Assembly: GCA_001464055.1 (NCBI GenBank) | Contig: LNET01000079.1 | Coordinates: forward strand, 1-64,000 | Reading direction: 5' to 3' | From: Burkholderiales bacterium Ga0077543 | GTDB taxonomy: Bacteria > Pseudomonadota > Gammaproteobacteria > Burkholderiales > Burkholderiaceae_C | DNA: 64,000 bases | Shown: piece after piece, positions 46,742-58,232 of the stretch | How positions within the stretch are numbered: position 1 is the first letter of the stretch | Layout: each line of letters opens with the position of its first letter | Made by a program: the position numbers and the translations under genes | The notes under the pieces: model-generated | The model's input: the letters and a program-made list of their open reading frames with translations, nothing else | Database searches by the model: none | Told to the model about the DNA's origin: nothing

Positions 46742-48180
46742 GTGCCTTGCCTGCCGCCACCGCCGAAGTGCGCAAGATCGACTTTCGCAAGTACATCTGC
46801 CATGTCTGCGGCCTGATCTACGACGAAGCCCGCGGCGACGCCGACAGCGGTCTGGCGGCCGGCACACGCTTCGAAGACATTCCCGAGGACTGGGCTTGTC
46901 CGATCTGCGGCGTGGGCAAGGCCGATTTCGAGCCCTACGTGCCCGAACCTGCGGTGGCGCGCAGCCTGCGCCGGACGCAGACCGGGGTACGAGGTGCGCA
47001 CGGCGCACGCGGCGCCCAGCGCACCAGCGAAGGGGTGATCATCGTCGGCGCCGGCCGGGCCGGCTGGGCGGTGGCGCAAGCCCTGCGCGAAGCCGATGCA
47101 CAGCTGCCCATCACCGTGCTCAGCGCCTGCAACGGCGACGTCTACGACAAGCCGATGATCTCGGTGGCGGTGGCCCGTGGCCTGGCCCCTGACGCCATGG
47201 CCCGCGAAAGTGCCGCACAGGCCGCGGCCAGGCTGAACGTGCGGCTGCGCTGCGGCACGCAGGCGGTGGCCATCGAGCCGCGCATGCGCCGCCTGCGCAC
47301 CACCCGCGGCAGCCTGCGCTACAGCCATCTGGTGCTGGCGCATGGTGCCGAGTCGGTGCTGCCGCCGGTGCTGTCGGCGCAGCAGGTGTGGCGCATCAAC
47401 GACCTGGCGGCCTACCAGAAGCTGCGCACGGCGCTGCAGGGCGGGCCTCAGCGCCTGGCCATCGTCGGCGCCGGCCTGGTGGGCTGCGAGCTCGCCAACG
47501 ACCTGGCCTTGGCCGGGCACGCCATCACCCTGCTCGACACCCAGCCTCTGCCGCTGGCGGCGCAGCTGCCCGCGGCCGCCGGGCAGCGCCTGCTGCAGGC
47601 CTGGCAAGGCCTGGCCATCGCCTTCCTGGGCGGCGTTCAGGTGACGGCCATGACCGCCGGTGTTGCCAATGCGCCAGGCCCGGGCGCACGCTGGCGCCTG
47701 CAACTGGCCGACGGCCGCTGCATCGACGCCGATCAGGTCATCGCCGCCACCGGCCTGCGCGCGCCCACGCGGCTGGCGCGCAGCGCCGGGCTGGCCTTCG
47801 ACAGTGCTGCCGGCGGCATCGCTGTCGACGCGCAGACCGACGCCACCAGCGTGCCCGGCATCTATGCCCTGGGCGACTGCGTGGCGGTGAACGGCCGCGC
47901 CAGCCGCTACATCGAGCCCATCGCGCGGCAGGCACGCGGGATTGCCGCGGCCATCCTGGGCCTGCCCTTGCCGCAGGCGCCCGGCAGCAGCCCGGTGCTG
48001 CGCGTGAAGACGAGTGCGATGCCGATCACCGTCACTGCGTCCGGCACCGGCAGCGCCACCGGCCCGGCCGACTGGCAGACCACCCAGGACGACGCCGACA
48101 CCCTGTGCCTGCAGCGCCTGGACGCGCAAGGCCAGACCGTCGCCCGGCTGGTGGCACGCCAGGCGCGCACTTCCCCCTGA
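46738..48180 (+). CDS. Rubredoxin fused to FAD/NAD(P)-dependent rubredoxin reductase
   Basis: A 480-residue fusion. The N-terminal rubredoxin (about 15-70) has both iron-binding knuckles, CHVCG and CPICG. An Arg-rich linker leads to a pyridine-nucleotide-disulfide-type reductase with FAD motif [13 protein letters not shown] and NAD motif [14 protein letters not shown], plus the GDC motif near the end. It would pass electrons from NAD(P)H to the rubredoxin iron in one polypeptide and on to a partner, presumably the flavoprotein encoded just upstream. The start is GTG at 46738, overlapping that gene's stop. A bidirectional-looking terminator follows. Confidence 0.9.
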   Translation: MSALPAATAEVRKIDFRKYICHVCGLIYDEARGDADSGLAAGTRFEDIPEDWACPICGVGKADFEPYVPEPAVARSLRRTQTGVRGAHGARGAQRTSEGVIIVGAGRAGWAVAQALREADAQLPITVLSACNGDVYDKPMISVAVARGLAPDAMARESAAQAAARLNVRLRCGTQAVAIEPRMRRLRTTRGSLRYSHLVLAHGAESVLPPVLSAQQVWRINDLAAYQKLRTALQGGPQRLAIVGAGLVGCELANDLALAGHAITLLDTQPLPLAAQLPAAAGQRLLQAWQGLAIAFLGGVQVTAMTAGVANAPGPGARWRLQLADGRCIDADQVIAATGLRAPTRLARSAGLAFDSAAGGIAVDAQTDATSVPGIYALGDCVAVNGRASRYIEPIARQARGIAAAILGLPLPQAPGSSPVLRVKTSAMPITVTASGTGSATGPADWQTTQDDADTLCLQRLDAQGQTVARLVARQARTSP

Positions 48181-48190
48181 CGCCGCCATG

Positions 48191-48223
48191 AAAAAAGCCC
48201 GCTGGCTTCACGCCAGCGGGCTT
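48191..48223 (-). terminator. Intrinsic terminator between converging genes
   Basis: A 12-bp perfect stem (arms 48195-48206 and 48212-48223) with a 5-base loop. A run of six A lies on the plus strand at 48191-48196, giving a T-run for the minus-strand fasciclin transcript. On the plus strand it also forms the hairpin after the rubredoxin reductase gene, though with a weaker T-tract. Confidence 0.88.
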
Positions 48224-48257
48224 CGTGCTTCCGATGCTGCCGGAGCAGCACCCGGCA

Positions 48258-48671
48258 TCAGCTGGAAGGCAGCAAGACCGAATCGATGACGTGGATCACG
48301 CCATTGGTGCAGTCGATGTCGGTCTTCACGACGTTCACTTCGGCATTCAGCTTCACGCCACCGGTGGTGCTGATCTTCAGGCCGCCGCCATTGACGGTGG
48401 TCGCGGTCTGGCCGTCCATCTTCATCACGTCGGCGGCCATCACCTTGCCGGCCACCACGTGATAGGTGAGGATGGCCTTGAGCTTCGGGATGTCCTTCAG
48501 CAGGCTGTCCACGGTGCCGGCCGGCAGCTTGGCAAAGGCCTCGTCGCTGGGCGCAAACACGGTGAAGGGGCCGGCGCCCTTCAGGGTGTCGACGAGACCG
48601 GCTGCGGTGACGGCAGCGGCCAGGGTCTTGAAGGTGCCAGCGGCGACGGCGGTGTCGATGATGTCATGCAT
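48258..48671 (-). CDS. Fasciclin-domain protein
   Basis: A 137-residue single FAS1 domain with the family motifs [45 protein letters not shown] and [13 protein letters not shown]. There is no signal peptide at the chosen ATG 48671, which is supported by GAGG 8 bases upstream. This cytoplasmic-looking form is common in proteobacteria, where its function is unknown. FAS1 domains elsewhere mediate adhesion. It is monocistronic with its own terminator and an unusually AT-rich upstream region. Confidence 0.92.
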   Translation of the reverse strand: MHDIIDTAVAAGTFKTLAAAVTAAGLVDTLKGAGPFTVFAPSDEAFAKLPAGTVDSLLKDIPKLKAILTYHVVAGKVMAADVMKMDGQTATTVNGGGLKISTTGGVKLNAEVNVVKTDIDCTNGVIHVIDSVLLPSS

Positions 48672-48738
48672 GTGAATTACCTCGGTTATCAAAAAGGATT
48701 GATCCGAAATTCACCAATTAACTGTCAGCGTGTGAATT
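48672..48738 (-). promoter_or_regulatory. AT-rich fasciclin promoter region with three GTGAATT motifs
   Basis: The heptamer GTGAATT occurs at 48672-48678 (plus), 48708-48714 (minus orientation) and 48732-48738 (plus). The outer pair of the three shares TGTGAATT, and the last two form an inverted repeat. This 67-base stretch is far more AT-rich than its surroundings and directly precedes the fasciclin start. It may hold the promoter and an operator. Confidence 0.45.
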
Positions 48739-48813
48739 CAACAAATCAAACTGGACAATAAGCCCATCGGCCCCGTGACCTGGCGGTAGGGCCATCGACA
48801 CCTGTGATGCACA

Positions 48814-49899
<1,086 letters not shown>

Positions 49900-49925
49900 C
49901 GTTGTCGGTCCTTCCTTGTGCTGCT

Positions 49926-50801
49926 TTACTTTTCGCTGTCGACCAGGCCCTTGACGAACCAGCGGCGCATCAGCACCACCACCAGCGCCGGCGGCAGCAC
50001 GGCCAGCAGCGTGGTGCCCATGACCTGCGGCCAGTCGGTGGTGGCGTCGCCGGTGCCGATCATCTTGGTGATGCCCACGACGATGGTGTCCAGGCGGTTG
50101 TCGGTGGTGATCAGCAGCGGCCAGAGGTACTGGTTCCAGCCGTAGATGAAGAGGATGACCGACAGCGCGGCGATGTTGGTGGCCGACAGCGGCAGCACCA
50201 CGTCCTTGAAGAAGCGCAGAGGCCCGGCGCCGTCGATGCGCGCGGCCTCGACCAGTTCGTCGGGCACGGTCAGGAAGAACTGCCTGAACAGCAGGGTGCC
50301 GGTGGCGCTGGCGATCAGCGGCAGCGTCAGGCCGGTCATGGTGTTGATGAGGCCGAGATCGCTGACGACCTCGTAGGTGGGCATGATGCGCACCTCCACC
50401 GGCAGCATCAGCGTCAGGAAGATCAGCCAGAACGCCAGCATGCGGCCGGGGAAGCTGAAGAACACGATGGCATAGGCCGACAGCAGGCTGAGCACGACCT
50501 TGCCCGCGGTGATGATCAGCGCCATGAGCAGGCTGTTCCACATCATCTGCCACACCGGCGGGCTGAGGTAGGTGCCCTGCAGGCCTTGCAGCAGGAGGGT
50601 GCGGTAGGTGTCCAGGCCGTGCGGGCCGGGCAGGATCGGCATCGGGGCCTGCGCCACGTCGGGCGGTGTCAGGGTGCTGGCGACAAACGCGATGTACAGC
50701 GGAAACGCCGTGATCACGATGCCCAGCCACAGCACCGCATGGGCCAGCCAGGCCATGCCGGGGCGCAGCGGGTCGGCGTCGCTGGCCGTGGCGCCGTTCA
50801 T
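49926..50801 (-). CDS. ugpE: Glycerol-3-phosphate-type ABC transporter permease UgpE
   Basis: A 291-residue, six-helix permease with the EAA motif [22 protein letters not shown] and [20 protein letters not shown] typical of UgpE. Its ATG overlaps the ugpA stop (ATGA), so the two membrane subunits are made in a coupled manner. Confidence 0.92.
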   Translation of the reverse strand: MNGATASDADPLRPGMAWLAHAVLWLGIVITAFPLYIAFVASTLTPPDVAQAPMPILPGPHGLDTYRTLLLQGLQGTYLSPPVWQMMWNSLLMALIITAGKVVLSLLSAYAIVFFSFPGRMLAFWLIFLTLMLPVEVRIMPTYEVVSDLGLINTMTGLTLPLIASATGTLLFRQFFLTVPDELVEAARIDGAGPLRFFKDVVLPLSATNIAALSVILFIYGWNQYLWPLLITTDNRLDTIVVGITKMIGTGDATTDWPQVMGTTLLAVLPPALVVVLMRRWFVKGLVDSEK

Positions 50802-51682
50802 CCGTAGTGAACCCGGCGCTCGACGAAGCGGAACTGCAGCACCGTAAGCGCCACCACCATCACCATCAGCACCACGCTTTGCGCAGCGCTGCCGCCGAGG
50901 TCGAGGTTGTGCACGCCGTCCTTGTAGACCTTGTAGACCAGGGTCTCGGTGGCCGCCGCCGGGCCGCCCTGAGTGACGGCGTTGATGACGCCGAAGGTGT
51001 CGAAGAAGGCATAGACCAGGCCCACCACGAGCAGGAAGAAGGTGGTGGGCGACAGCAGCGGGAAGATGATGGTCCAGAAGCGCCTCATCGGCCGTGCGCC
51101 GTCGATGGCGGCCGCTTCGAGCAGGCTTTTCGGGATGCTCTGCAGCCCGGCCAGGAAGAACAGGAAGTTGTAGGCCACCTGCTTCCAGGCCGAAGCGAAG
51201 ATGACCAGCCACATCGCGTCCGAACCGTCGAGCGTGGGGTTCCAGTCCACGCCCAGCGCCTTCAGCCACCAGGCCAGCACGCCGATCGACGGGTTGAACA
51301 TGAAGAGCCAGAGCACGCCGGCCACCGCCGGTGCGATGGCATAAGGGATGAGCATGGCCGTGGTGTAGGCCGTGGCGCCGCGCACGACGCGGTCGGCCAT
51401 CACCGCCAGCACCAGCGCCGGCACCATGGCCAGCACCGTGACGGCGGCCGAGAAATACAGCGTGCGCCAGAAGGCCTGCACATAGCCTTCGTCGGCGAAC
51501 ACGGCGCGGAAGTTCTCCAGGCCGACGAACTGCACGCTCATGCCGAAGGCGTCCTGCTGCAGCAGGCTCATGTACAGCGCCTGGCCGCCGGGCCAATAGA
51601 AGAACACCAGCGTCACGGCCAGCTGCGGCCCGAGCAACAGCCAGGGCAGAAGGCGGTGGGGAAAGACGACGCGACGTTGCAT
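50798..51682 (-). CDS. ugpA: Glycerol-3-phosphate-type ABC transporter permease UgpA
   Basis: A 294-residue permease. The N-terminal helix [21 protein letters not shown] and the UgpA-type loops [20 protein letters not shown] and [20 protein letters not shown] are recognisable. It pairs with UgpE. It lies 98 bases downstream of the binding-protein gene, a gap that may allow stronger expression of the binding protein. Confidence 0.93.
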   Translation of the reverse strand: MQRRVVFPHRLLPWLLLGPQLAVTLVFFYWPGGQALYMSLLQQDAFGMSVQFVGLENFRAVFADEGYVQAFWRTLYFSAAVTVLAMVPALVLAVMADRVVRGATAYTTAMLIPYAIAPAVAGVLWLFMFNPSIGVLAWWLKALGVDWNPTLDGSDAMWLVIFASAWKQVAYNFLFFLAGLQSIPKSLLEAAAIDGARPMRRFWTIIFPLLSPTTFFLLVVGLVYAFFDTFGVINAVTQGGPAAATETLVYKVYKDGVHNLDLGGSAAQSVVLMVMVVALTVLQFRFVERRVHYG

Positions 51683-51780
51683 GGCAGCGCGATGCTAGCG
51701 GCTGCAACGGCCGCAGCTGCAAGCAAACGAAGGGCGGCCCGTGCCGGGCCGCCGCCGGGGTGCCGCCGTGGCTTGGATGT

Positions 51781-53133
51781 TCAGCTGGCGGTGCGCTCGA
51801 AAGCGCGCAGCAGGGCGTTGCCGCGGCGCTCGGTGTTGCGCAGGGCGTCGGCCGGCGTCTGGTTGCCTTGCAGCGCCTTCTCGACCTCTTCGTGGAACAC
51901 GTCGCGGATCTCGGTCCAGCGGCCGAAGCGGTAGCCGTTGGTGTTTTCGCCCTTGGTGGCGTTGATGAGGCTGAGGATGGGCACGTCGCGGCCCGGGTTC
52001 TTGGTGAAGAAGCCTTCGTCCTGCATCGCCTTGAACGAGGAGTTGGTGGCGGGCAGGAAGCCGGTGGTCTTCGCCCACTCGGTCATGACCTTGTCGCTGC
52101 GCAGGTAGTTCAGGAACTGCGCGACACCGCGGAACTCGGCCTGGCTGCGGTTGGGGGCGTTGAACACCCACATCGAGGCGCCGCCGACGGTCGTGGCGAA
52201 AGGCGCGCCTTTCACGTCGGGCCAATGCGGCATCTGCGCCGTGCCGAAGGCGAACTTGGCGTCGCGGGCGATCGCGCCCAGGCCGCCCGAGCTCTGCGTG
52301 AGCATCGCGCATTCGCCGCTGATGAACTTCGCGGCGGCGTCGTTGCTGCGGCCGCCGTAGTCGAAGCTCTTGTCCTTCTGCATGTCCACCAGCGTCTGCA
52401 GCTGGCGCTCGAGCAGCTTGTTGTTCGCCAGCTGCAGCTTGGCGTCGAGCCCGCCGCGGCCGTTGCCCTGGGTGCCGAAGGCGATGTTGTGGCGCGACGC
52501 GAACTGCTCCAGCATCACCCAGGCCATCCAGGTGGTGGTGTAGCCGCAGGCGGCGGCATTGGTGCTGCGGATCTTCTTGGCCGCGTCGATGAGCTGCGGC
52601 CAGGTCTGGGGCGGCTTCTCGGGGTCGAGGCCGGCCTTGCGGAAGGCGTCCTTGTTGTAGAACAGGACCGTGGTGCTGACGTTGAACGGCATCGACAGCA
52701 GTTCACCGTTGGGCAGGCCGTAGTAGCCCTGGGCCGGCCCGATGAAGTCGGCCGGGTTGAACTGGAGCCCGGCGCGCCGGAAGACCTCGCTCACAGGCAC
52801 CACGGCACCCTTGGCCTGCATCATGTCGCCGCTGCCGGCGTCGAACATCTGCATGATGTGCGGCGGGTTGCCGGCACGGAACGCGGCCACGGCAGCAGCG
52901 CGCTGCTCGGGGTACTGTCCCTTGAACGACACGACCACGCGGTAGTCGCTCTGTGTCTTGTTGAAGTCTTCGCCAAACCGGGTGAGAAGCTCGCCGTTCT
53001 GGCCCGTGAGACCCATCCACATCTGGATTTCGATGGGGCGCTGTTGTGCTGCGACCGGCAGGGCAACGGCGGCGCCGATGGCAGCCGCCAGGACGGCGCG
53101 GCGCAGCGGCCGGAAATTGGAGATCAGGGGCAT
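51781..53133 (-). CDS. ugpB: Glycerol-3-phosphate-type ABC substrate-binding protein UgpB
   Basis: A 450-residue periplasmic binding protein. The signal peptide covers residues 1-28 (cut near PVAAQQ). The UgpB patterns include IEIQMWMGLTGQNGELLTRF, GNPPHIMQMFDAGSGDMM and FNVSTTVLFYNKDAFRKAGL. It binds glycerol-3-phosphate or a related ligand and delivers it to UgpAE. GAGGAAA lies about 6 bases before the ATG at 53133. It heads the ugp operon. Confidence 0.93.
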   Translation of the reverse strand: MPLISNFRPLRRAVLAAAIGAAVALPVAAQQRPIEIQMWMGLTGQNGELLTRFGEDFNKTQSDYRVVVSFKGQYPEQRAAAVAAFRAGNPPHIMQMFDAGSGDMMQAKGAVVPVSEVFRRAGLQFNPADFIGPAQGYYGLPNGELLSMPFNVSTTVLFYNKDAFRKAGLDPEKPPQTWPQLIDAAKKIRSTNAAACGYTTTWMAWVMLEQFASRHNIAFGTQGNGRGGLDAKLQLANNKLLERQLQTLVDMQKDKSFDYGGRSNDAAAKFISGECAMLTQSSGGLGAIARDAKFAFGTAQMPHWPDVKGAPFATTVGGASMWVFNAPNRSQAEFRGVAQFLNYLRSDKVMTEWAKTTGFLPATNSSFKAMQDEGFFTKNPGRDVPILSLINATKGENTNGYRFGRWTEIRDVFHEEVEKALQGNQTPADALRNTERRGNALLRAFERTAS

Positions 53134-53522
53134 GGGGTTTCCTCGGTCTGGGTTTTGTGCAGGACGCTGTCGCACGGCGAAGCGCGCAGGCCTGGCGGCC
53201 GCGAGTGTCGGGCCGAAATATGACAATCGTGTTGTCGCGGCATGCAGCCTTCTTCGCAATCGGGGATAGCCCGTTCGGCACGGGTAGCCGCCTGCGGCGC
53301 AGGGCCCCTGCCCCCTCAGCAGCCGGTGCGCCGGGGGGCCCGACTCGCGTTAACCCTCGTTGTGCACGGCAGACACAAGCCCACAGACCTCGCACGGCTC
53401 CACGCTGCCTGTGACATCGCCTCATGCCGACGCGGCAAGATCCAGCTGACAGGTGCGGGTCGCGTGGCGCGCGAGTTGCTACTGCGAAGACTCGATCACC
53501 GGCCGGAGCCCCCAGCGACGAC
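53134..53522. promoter_or_regulatory. Divergent intergenic region between ugpB and BMP-type transporter
   Basis: 389 bases between divergently transcribed transport operons. It should carry both promoters. No confident -35/-10 pair, PhoB box or riboswitch was recognised by eye. Confidence 0.35.
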
Positions 53523-55049
53523 ATGCCCGCACCCGCACCCCTCGTCGAAGCCCGCGGGCTCGTGAAGCGCTTCGGCGCTCTGGTCGCCAACGACCATGTC
53601 GACCTCGTCGTGCAGCCCGGCGAGGTCCACGCCCTGCTGGGCGAAAACGGCGCCGGCAAGTCGACGCTGGTGAAAATGCTCTACGGACTGCTGCAGCCCG
53701 ACGAGGGCCGCATCGCCTGGAACGGCCAGGCGGTGTCGCTGGCCAACCCCCAGGCCGCGCGCGCGCTGGGCATCGGCATGGTGTTCCAGCACTTTTCCCT
53801 GTTCGACGCGCTGACGGTGGCCGAAAACGTGGCGCTGGCCCTGGACGGCAACGAACCCGTGCCGGCCATCGCCGCGCGGCTGGCCGAGGTGTCGCGCGCC
53901 TACGGCCTGCCGCTGGACCCTTCTGCCGAGACCTGGCGGCTGTCGGTCGGGGAACGCCAGCGCATCGAGATCGTGCGCTGCCTGATGCAGGACCCCAAGC
54001 TCCTGATCCTGGACGAGCCGACCTCGGTGCTGACGCCGCAAGAGGCCGAAGGCCTGTTCGAAACGCTGCGGCGCATCCGTGCCGAGGGCACAGCCGTGCT
54101 CTACATCTCGCACAAGCTCGAAGAGGTGCGCGCCATCTGCGAGGCCGCCACCATCCTGCGCCACGGCAAGGTGGTGGCCCGCACCGACCCCCGCACCGAG
54201 ACCGCAGCCCGCCTGGCGGCACTGATGGTCGGGGCCGAAGTCGCGCATGTTCGGCACGAAGCGGTCGTCGCGACCGGGCCCGTGCGGCTGGCCGTGGACG
54301 GCCTGAACCTGCCCGCGCCCGGCACCCATGGCACGGCCTTGAAGGACATCAGGCTGGCCGTGCGCGGCGGTGAAATCCTGGGCATCGCCGGTGTCGCCGG
54401 CAACGGGCAGGACGAGCTCTTTTCCGCACTCTCGGGCGAGCAGACCGCGGACCGCGCCGAGCTGATCGTGATCGACGGCGCCGCGGTCGGCCGCGACGAC
54501 ATCAACCAGCGGCGGCGCCGCGGCGCGGCCTTCGTGCCCGAAGAGCGGCTGGGCCACGCCACCGCGCCGCGCTTCACGCTGTCGGAAAACGCCCTCGTCG
54601 CCGGCCACGCCGCCAACGGCTTCGTGCGTCGCGGCTTCATCGACAAGGCCAGGACACTGGCCTGGGTCGACGCGGTGACGCAGGCCTTCGACGTGCGCAA
54701 GGGCCCGCGCGACCCCGAGGCCAAGGCGCTGTCGGGCGGCAACCTGCAGAAGTTCGTGGTCGGGCGCGAGCTGCTGCGCAAGCCTGGCGTGCTGGTGGTG
54801 GCGCAACCCACCTGGGGCGTCGACGCCGGCGCGGCCAGCCTGATCCGGCAGGCGCTGGTCGACCTGGCGCGCCAGGGCAGCGCCGTGCTCGTGATCAGCC
54901 AGGACCTGGACGAACTGCTCGAAATCGCCGACCGGATCGCGGTGGTGTTCCACGGCCACCTGTCCGATGCACGCCCGCTGTCGGCGCTGACGCGCGAAAG
55001 CATCGGCTTGCTGATGGGTGGCTCCGGCCTTCAGAAGGAAGCCGCCTGA
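53523..55049 (+). CDS. BMP-type (nucleoside-like) ABC transporter, double ATPase subunit
   Basis: A 508-residue protein with two fused ABC ATPase domains. The first has Walker [14 protein letters not shown], signature [15 protein letters not shown] and Walker [14 protein letters not shown]. The second has a degenerate Walker A ([10 protein letters not shown]) and signature [15 protein letters not shown]. This two-domain layout is typical of the RbsA/YufO group that imports nucleosides or simple sugars. The following two permeases and the BMP-type binding protein indicate a purine nucleoside-like importer. Its stop overlaps the first permease ATG by one base. Confidence 0.93.
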   Translation: MPAPAPLVEARGLVKRFGALVANDHVDLVVQPGEVHALLGENGAGKSTLVKMLYGLLQPDEGRIAWNGQAVSLANPQAARALGIGMVFQHFSLFDALTVAENVALALDGNEPVPAIAARLAEVSRAYGLPLDPSAETWRLSVGERQRIEIVRCLMQDPKLLILDEPTSVLTPQEAEGLFETLRRIRAEGTAVLYISHKLEEVRAICEAATILRHGKVVARTDPRTETAARLAALMVGAEVAHVRHEAVVATGPVRLAVDGLNLPAPGTHGTALKDIRLAVRGGEILGIAGVAGNGQDELFSALSGEQTADRAELIVIDGAAVGRDDINQRRRRGAAFVPEERLGHATAPRFTLSENALVAGHAANGFVRRGFIDKARTLAWVDAVTQAFDVRKGPRDPEAKALSGGNLQKFVVGRELLRKPGVLVVAQPTWGVDAGAASLIRQALVDLARQGSAVLVISQDLDELLEIADRIAVVFHGHLSDARPLSALTRESIGLLMGGSGLQKEAA

Positions 55050-56125
55050 TGCGCATGGTTCTGGAACGCCGGGCGCAGGTGTCGCTGAGGCTGCTGCTGC
55101 TGTCGCCGCTGGCGGCGGTTGCGCTGACCGTGCTTTCGGGTGCGCTGATGTTCGCCGCCATGGGGCTCGACCCCTGGCAGGCGCTGCATGTCTACTTCAT
55201 CATGCCGGTGTCCGACGCCTGGGGCCTGCAGGAAGTGGCGGTAAAAGCCACGCCCCTGGTCCTGATCGCGGTGGGCCTGGCGCTGTGCTATCAATCGAAC
55301 AACTGGAACATCGGTGCCGAAGGCCAGTTCGTCATGGGCGCCATCGGTGGCGGCTGGGTCGCCATCCTCAGCCATGGCGTGCCCAACGGGCCCTGGCTGC
55401 TGCCGGCCATGCTGCTGTGCGGTGCGCTCGCGGGTGCATTCCTCGCGCTGATCCCGGCGCTGCTGAAAACCCGCTTCGGCACCAACGAGATCCTCACCAG
55501 CCTGATGCTGGTCTACGTGGCGGGTTATCTGCTCGACTGGCTGGTGCGCGGGCCCTGGCGCGACCCCGACGGCTTCAACATGCCGCAGACCGTCACCTTC
55601 GAGCCCGAGGCGACGATCCCGCTGCTGCTGGGCGAGGGGCGGCTGAACCTCGGCACGCCGATCGCCATCGTCGTGGTGGTGCTGGCGGCCATCCTGGTGG
55701 CACGCACGCTGAAGGGCTTCGAGATCAGGCTCGTGGGCGAAGCCCCGCGCGCCGCGCGCTTCGCCGGCTTCAACGACAAGAAGCTGACGATCACCGTGTT
55801 CCTGATCTCCGGCGCGCTGGCCGGCCTGGCCGGGGTGATCGAAGCCGCCGGCACGGTACGCCAGCTGCAGCCGTCGATCTCGCCGGGCTACGGCTTCACC
55901 GCCATCATCGTGGCCTTCCTGGGGCGGCTGAACCCGGTGGGCTGCCTGGTCGCGGGCGTGTTCCTGGCCATCACCTTCATCGGCGGCGAAAACGCGCAGA
56001 TCACGCTGCGCCTGCCGCTGGACGTGACGCGCGTGATCCAGGGCATGCTGCTGTTCTTCGTGCTGGCCTGCGACAGCCTGGTGGCCTATCGCATCCGCTT
56101 CGTTCCCAGGCAGGCCATCGCATGA
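55049..56125 (+). CDS. BMP-type ABC transporter permease 1
   Basis: A 358-residue membrane protein of the YufP/BPD_transp_2 type, with about ten helices and the conserved LCYQSNNWNIGAEGQFVMGA and GFNDKKLTITVFLISGALAG. It forms the channel with the second permease. Its stop overlaps the next ATG (ATGA). Confidence 0.92.
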   Translation: MRMVLERRAQVSLRLLLLSPLAAVALTVLSGALMFAAMGLDPWQALHVYFIMPVSDAWGLQEVAVKATPLVLIAVGLALCYQSNNWNIGAEGQFVMGAIGGGWVAILSHGVPNGPWLLPAMLLCGALAGAFLALIPALLKTRFGTNEILTSLMLVYVAGYLLDWLVRGPWRDPDGFNMPQTVTFEPEATIPLLLGEGRLNLGTPIAIVVVVLAAILVARTLKGFEIRLVGEAPRAARFAGFNDKKLTITVFLISGALAGLAGVIEAAGTVRQLQPSISPGYGFTAIIVAFLGRLNPVGCLVAGVFLAITFIGGENAQITLRLPLDVTRVIQGMLLFFVLACDSLVAYRIRFVPRQAIA

Positions 56126-57039
56126 GCATCGCCGAAGCCATCCTGCTGACCTGCATCACGGCAGCCACGCCGCTGCTGCTGGCCGCCATCGGTGAACTGG
56201 TGGTCGAACGCTCGGGCGTGCTCAACCTCGGGGTCGAGGGCATGATGATCATGGGCGCGGCCACCGGCATCGCGGTGGCCATCCTCACGGGCTCCAGCGC
56301 GCTCGGCGTGCTCGCAGCCATCGGCGCCGGCATGGCGCTGGCGACGCTGTTCGCGCTGATGACGCTGGGGCTGGCCGTCAACCAGGTGGCGTCGGGCCTG
56401 GCGCTCACGATCTTCGGGCTGGGTTTGTCAGGCGTCATCGGCGCGCCTTTCGTGGGCGTGCAGCGCGAAGGCATCGGCAAGATCGACATCCCCGTCCTGT
56501 CCGATATTCCCTTCATCGGGCGGGTGTTCTTCGAGCAGGACCCGTTCGTCTACCTGTCCTTCATGCTCGTCGGCGGCGTGTGGTGGTTCCTCACCCGCAG
56601 CAAGTCAGGCCTGATCCTGCGCGCCTGCGGCGAGAACCATGCTTCGGCCCACGCCCTGGGCTACCCGGTGCTGAAGATCCGCTTCATGGCCGTGCTTTTC
56701 GGTGGCGCCTGCGCTGGCCTGGCAGGCGCCTACCTGAGCCTGGTGTACACGCCGTTCTGGACCTCGGGCATGACGGCGGGGCGCGGCTGGATCGCGCTGG
56801 CGATCGTGGTGTTCGCCAGCTGGCTGCCCTGGCGCGCGGCGCTGGGTGCCTATCTCTTCGGCGGGCTGACCATCCTGCAGCTGCATGCACAGGGCTTCGG
56901 CGTGCCGGTGCCGTCCCAGCTGCTGGCGGCACTGCCCTACCTGCTGACCATCGTCGTGCTGGTGGTGATCATGCGCGTGCGCAGGGGCGGGGCTGCCGGG
57001 CCGGGTTCGCTCGGCATTCCTTTCGTGCCCGACCGCTGA
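56122..57039 (+). CDS. BMP-type ABC transporter permease 2
   Basis: A 305-residue membrane protein of the YufQ type, with the hallmark GELVVERSGVLNLGVEGMM and the SKSGLILRACGENHASAHAL cytoplasmic loop. It is the partner of permease 1. The binding-protein gene follows after 82 bases. Confidence 0.92.
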   Translation: MSIAEAILLTCITAATPLLLAAIGELVVERSGVLNLGVEGMMIMGAATGIAVAILTGSSALGVLAAIGAGMALATLFALMTLGLAVNQVASGLALTIFGLGLSGVIGAPFVGVQREGIGKIDIPVLSDIPFIGRVFFEQDPFVYLSFMLVGGVWWFLTRSKSGLILRACGENHASAHALGYPVLKIRFMAVLFGGACAGLAGAYLSLVYTPFWTSGMTAGRGWIALAIVVFASWLPWRAALGAYLFGGLTILQLHAQGFGVPVPSQLLAALPYLLTIVVLVVIMRVRRGGAAGPGSLGIPFVPDR

Positions 57040-57121
57040 GTGTTTCGCGCTGTCCCCTCCGGTACGATCTTTGCTCGCTTTTTCAACCCGTCCCGTGTCC
57101 ATCTCGACAAAAGAGGCCCCC

Positions 57122-58204
57122 ATGTCCATCACACGTCGTCAGCTTGTCCAGGGTGCCGGTGCGTTTGCCAGCGCCGCCGCGCTCGGTGACCGCGCCTTTT
57201 CGCAGGCGAACCCGCTCAACGTCGGCTTCGTGCTGATCGGCCCGGTCGGCGACTTCGGCTGGTCGACCATGCACGACCGCGGACGCCGCCGCATGGAAGA
57301 GGTGCTGGGAAGCGCCGTGCGTTCGACCCAGGTCGAGTCCGTCGCGCCGCCCGACTTCGACCGCGTCGTCAATCAGCTGGCACGCAACGGCGCGCGCCTG
57401 ATCTTCACCACCTCGTTCAGCTATTTCCAGCCCACCGTGCGCGTGGCGCCGACGCTGCCGAACGTGTTCTTCGAAAACGCCACCGGCACCTCGACCCTGC
57501 CGAACCTGTCGATCTACAACTCCCGGTTCTACGAGGGCCGCTACGTCCAGGGCGTGATCGCCGCGCGCAAGTCCAAGTCCAAGCAGATCGGCTACATCGC
57601 CTCATTCCCGGTTCCTGAAGTCATCCACGCCATCAACACCGTGATGCGCGGTGCCTGGTCGGTCGATCCGGCCATGAAGGTGCGCGTCGTCTGGGTCGGC
57701 GCCTGGTTCAACCCGGGCCGCGAGGCCGAAGCCGCGCGCGCCCTCATCGACCAGGGCTGCGACGTGCTGTGCCAGCACACCGACAGCCCGGCACCACTGC
57801 AGGTGGCCGAAGAACGCCGCGTGTTCGGTTTCGGCCAGGCTTCGGACATGACCCGCTTCGCACCGAAGGCCCACCTGACCTCGTCCATCAACAACTGGGG
57901 CGACTACTACGTCAGCCGTGCGCGCGCCGTGATCGACGGCAGCTGGCGCCCGGGCGATGTCTGGGGCGGACTGAACTCCGGCATGTTCAGCCTGGCGCCG
58001 TTCACCAACATGACGCCCGAAGAAGTGGCCGAGGCGACCCGCGTGCGCGACGCGCTGGCGGCCGGCACGCTGCACCCTTTCGACGGCCCGATCGTGCGCC
58101 AGGACGGCACCACCGTCATCCCCGCCGGCCAGCGCCTGAACGATGCCCAGATCCGGTCGCAGAACTACTTCTATCGCGGCATCGAAGCGACGATGCCCGG
58201 CTGA
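57122..58204 (+). CDS. BMP-family ABC substrate-binding protein
   Basis: A 360-residue lipoprotein-like or periplasmic binding protein of the BMP/Med family. The N-terminus TRRQLVQGAGAFASAAAL has twin arginines and may be a Tat signal; no lipobox cysteine is seen. The mature part starts NPLNVGFVLIGPVGDFGWST, and FYEGRYVQGVIAARKSKSKQ, quoted in part, is diagnostic. Members bind purine nucleosides or other small ligands. It is placed last in the operon, with an 82-base leader that may carry its own promoter or processing site. Confidence 0.92.
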   Translation: MSITRRQLVQGAGAFASAAALGDRAFSQANPLNVGFVLIGPVGDFGWSTMHDRGRRRMEEVLGSAVRSTQVESVAPPDFDRVVNQLARNGARLIFTTSFSYFQPTVRVAPTLPNVFFENATGTSTLPNLSIYNSRFYEGRYVQGVIAARKSKSKQIGYIASFPVPEVIHAINTVMRGAWSVDPAMKVRVVWVGAWFNPGREAEAARALIDQGCDVLCQHTDSPAPLQVAEERRVFGFGQASDMTRFAPKAHLTSSINNWGDYYVSRARAVIDGSWRPGDVWGGLNSGMFSLAPFTNMTPEEVAEATRVRDALAAGTLHPFDGPIVRQDGTTVIPAGQRLNDAQIRSQNYFYRGIEATMPG

Positions 58205-58232
58205 CCAGGCGTCGCGGTCTTGGCGCCTTGGG

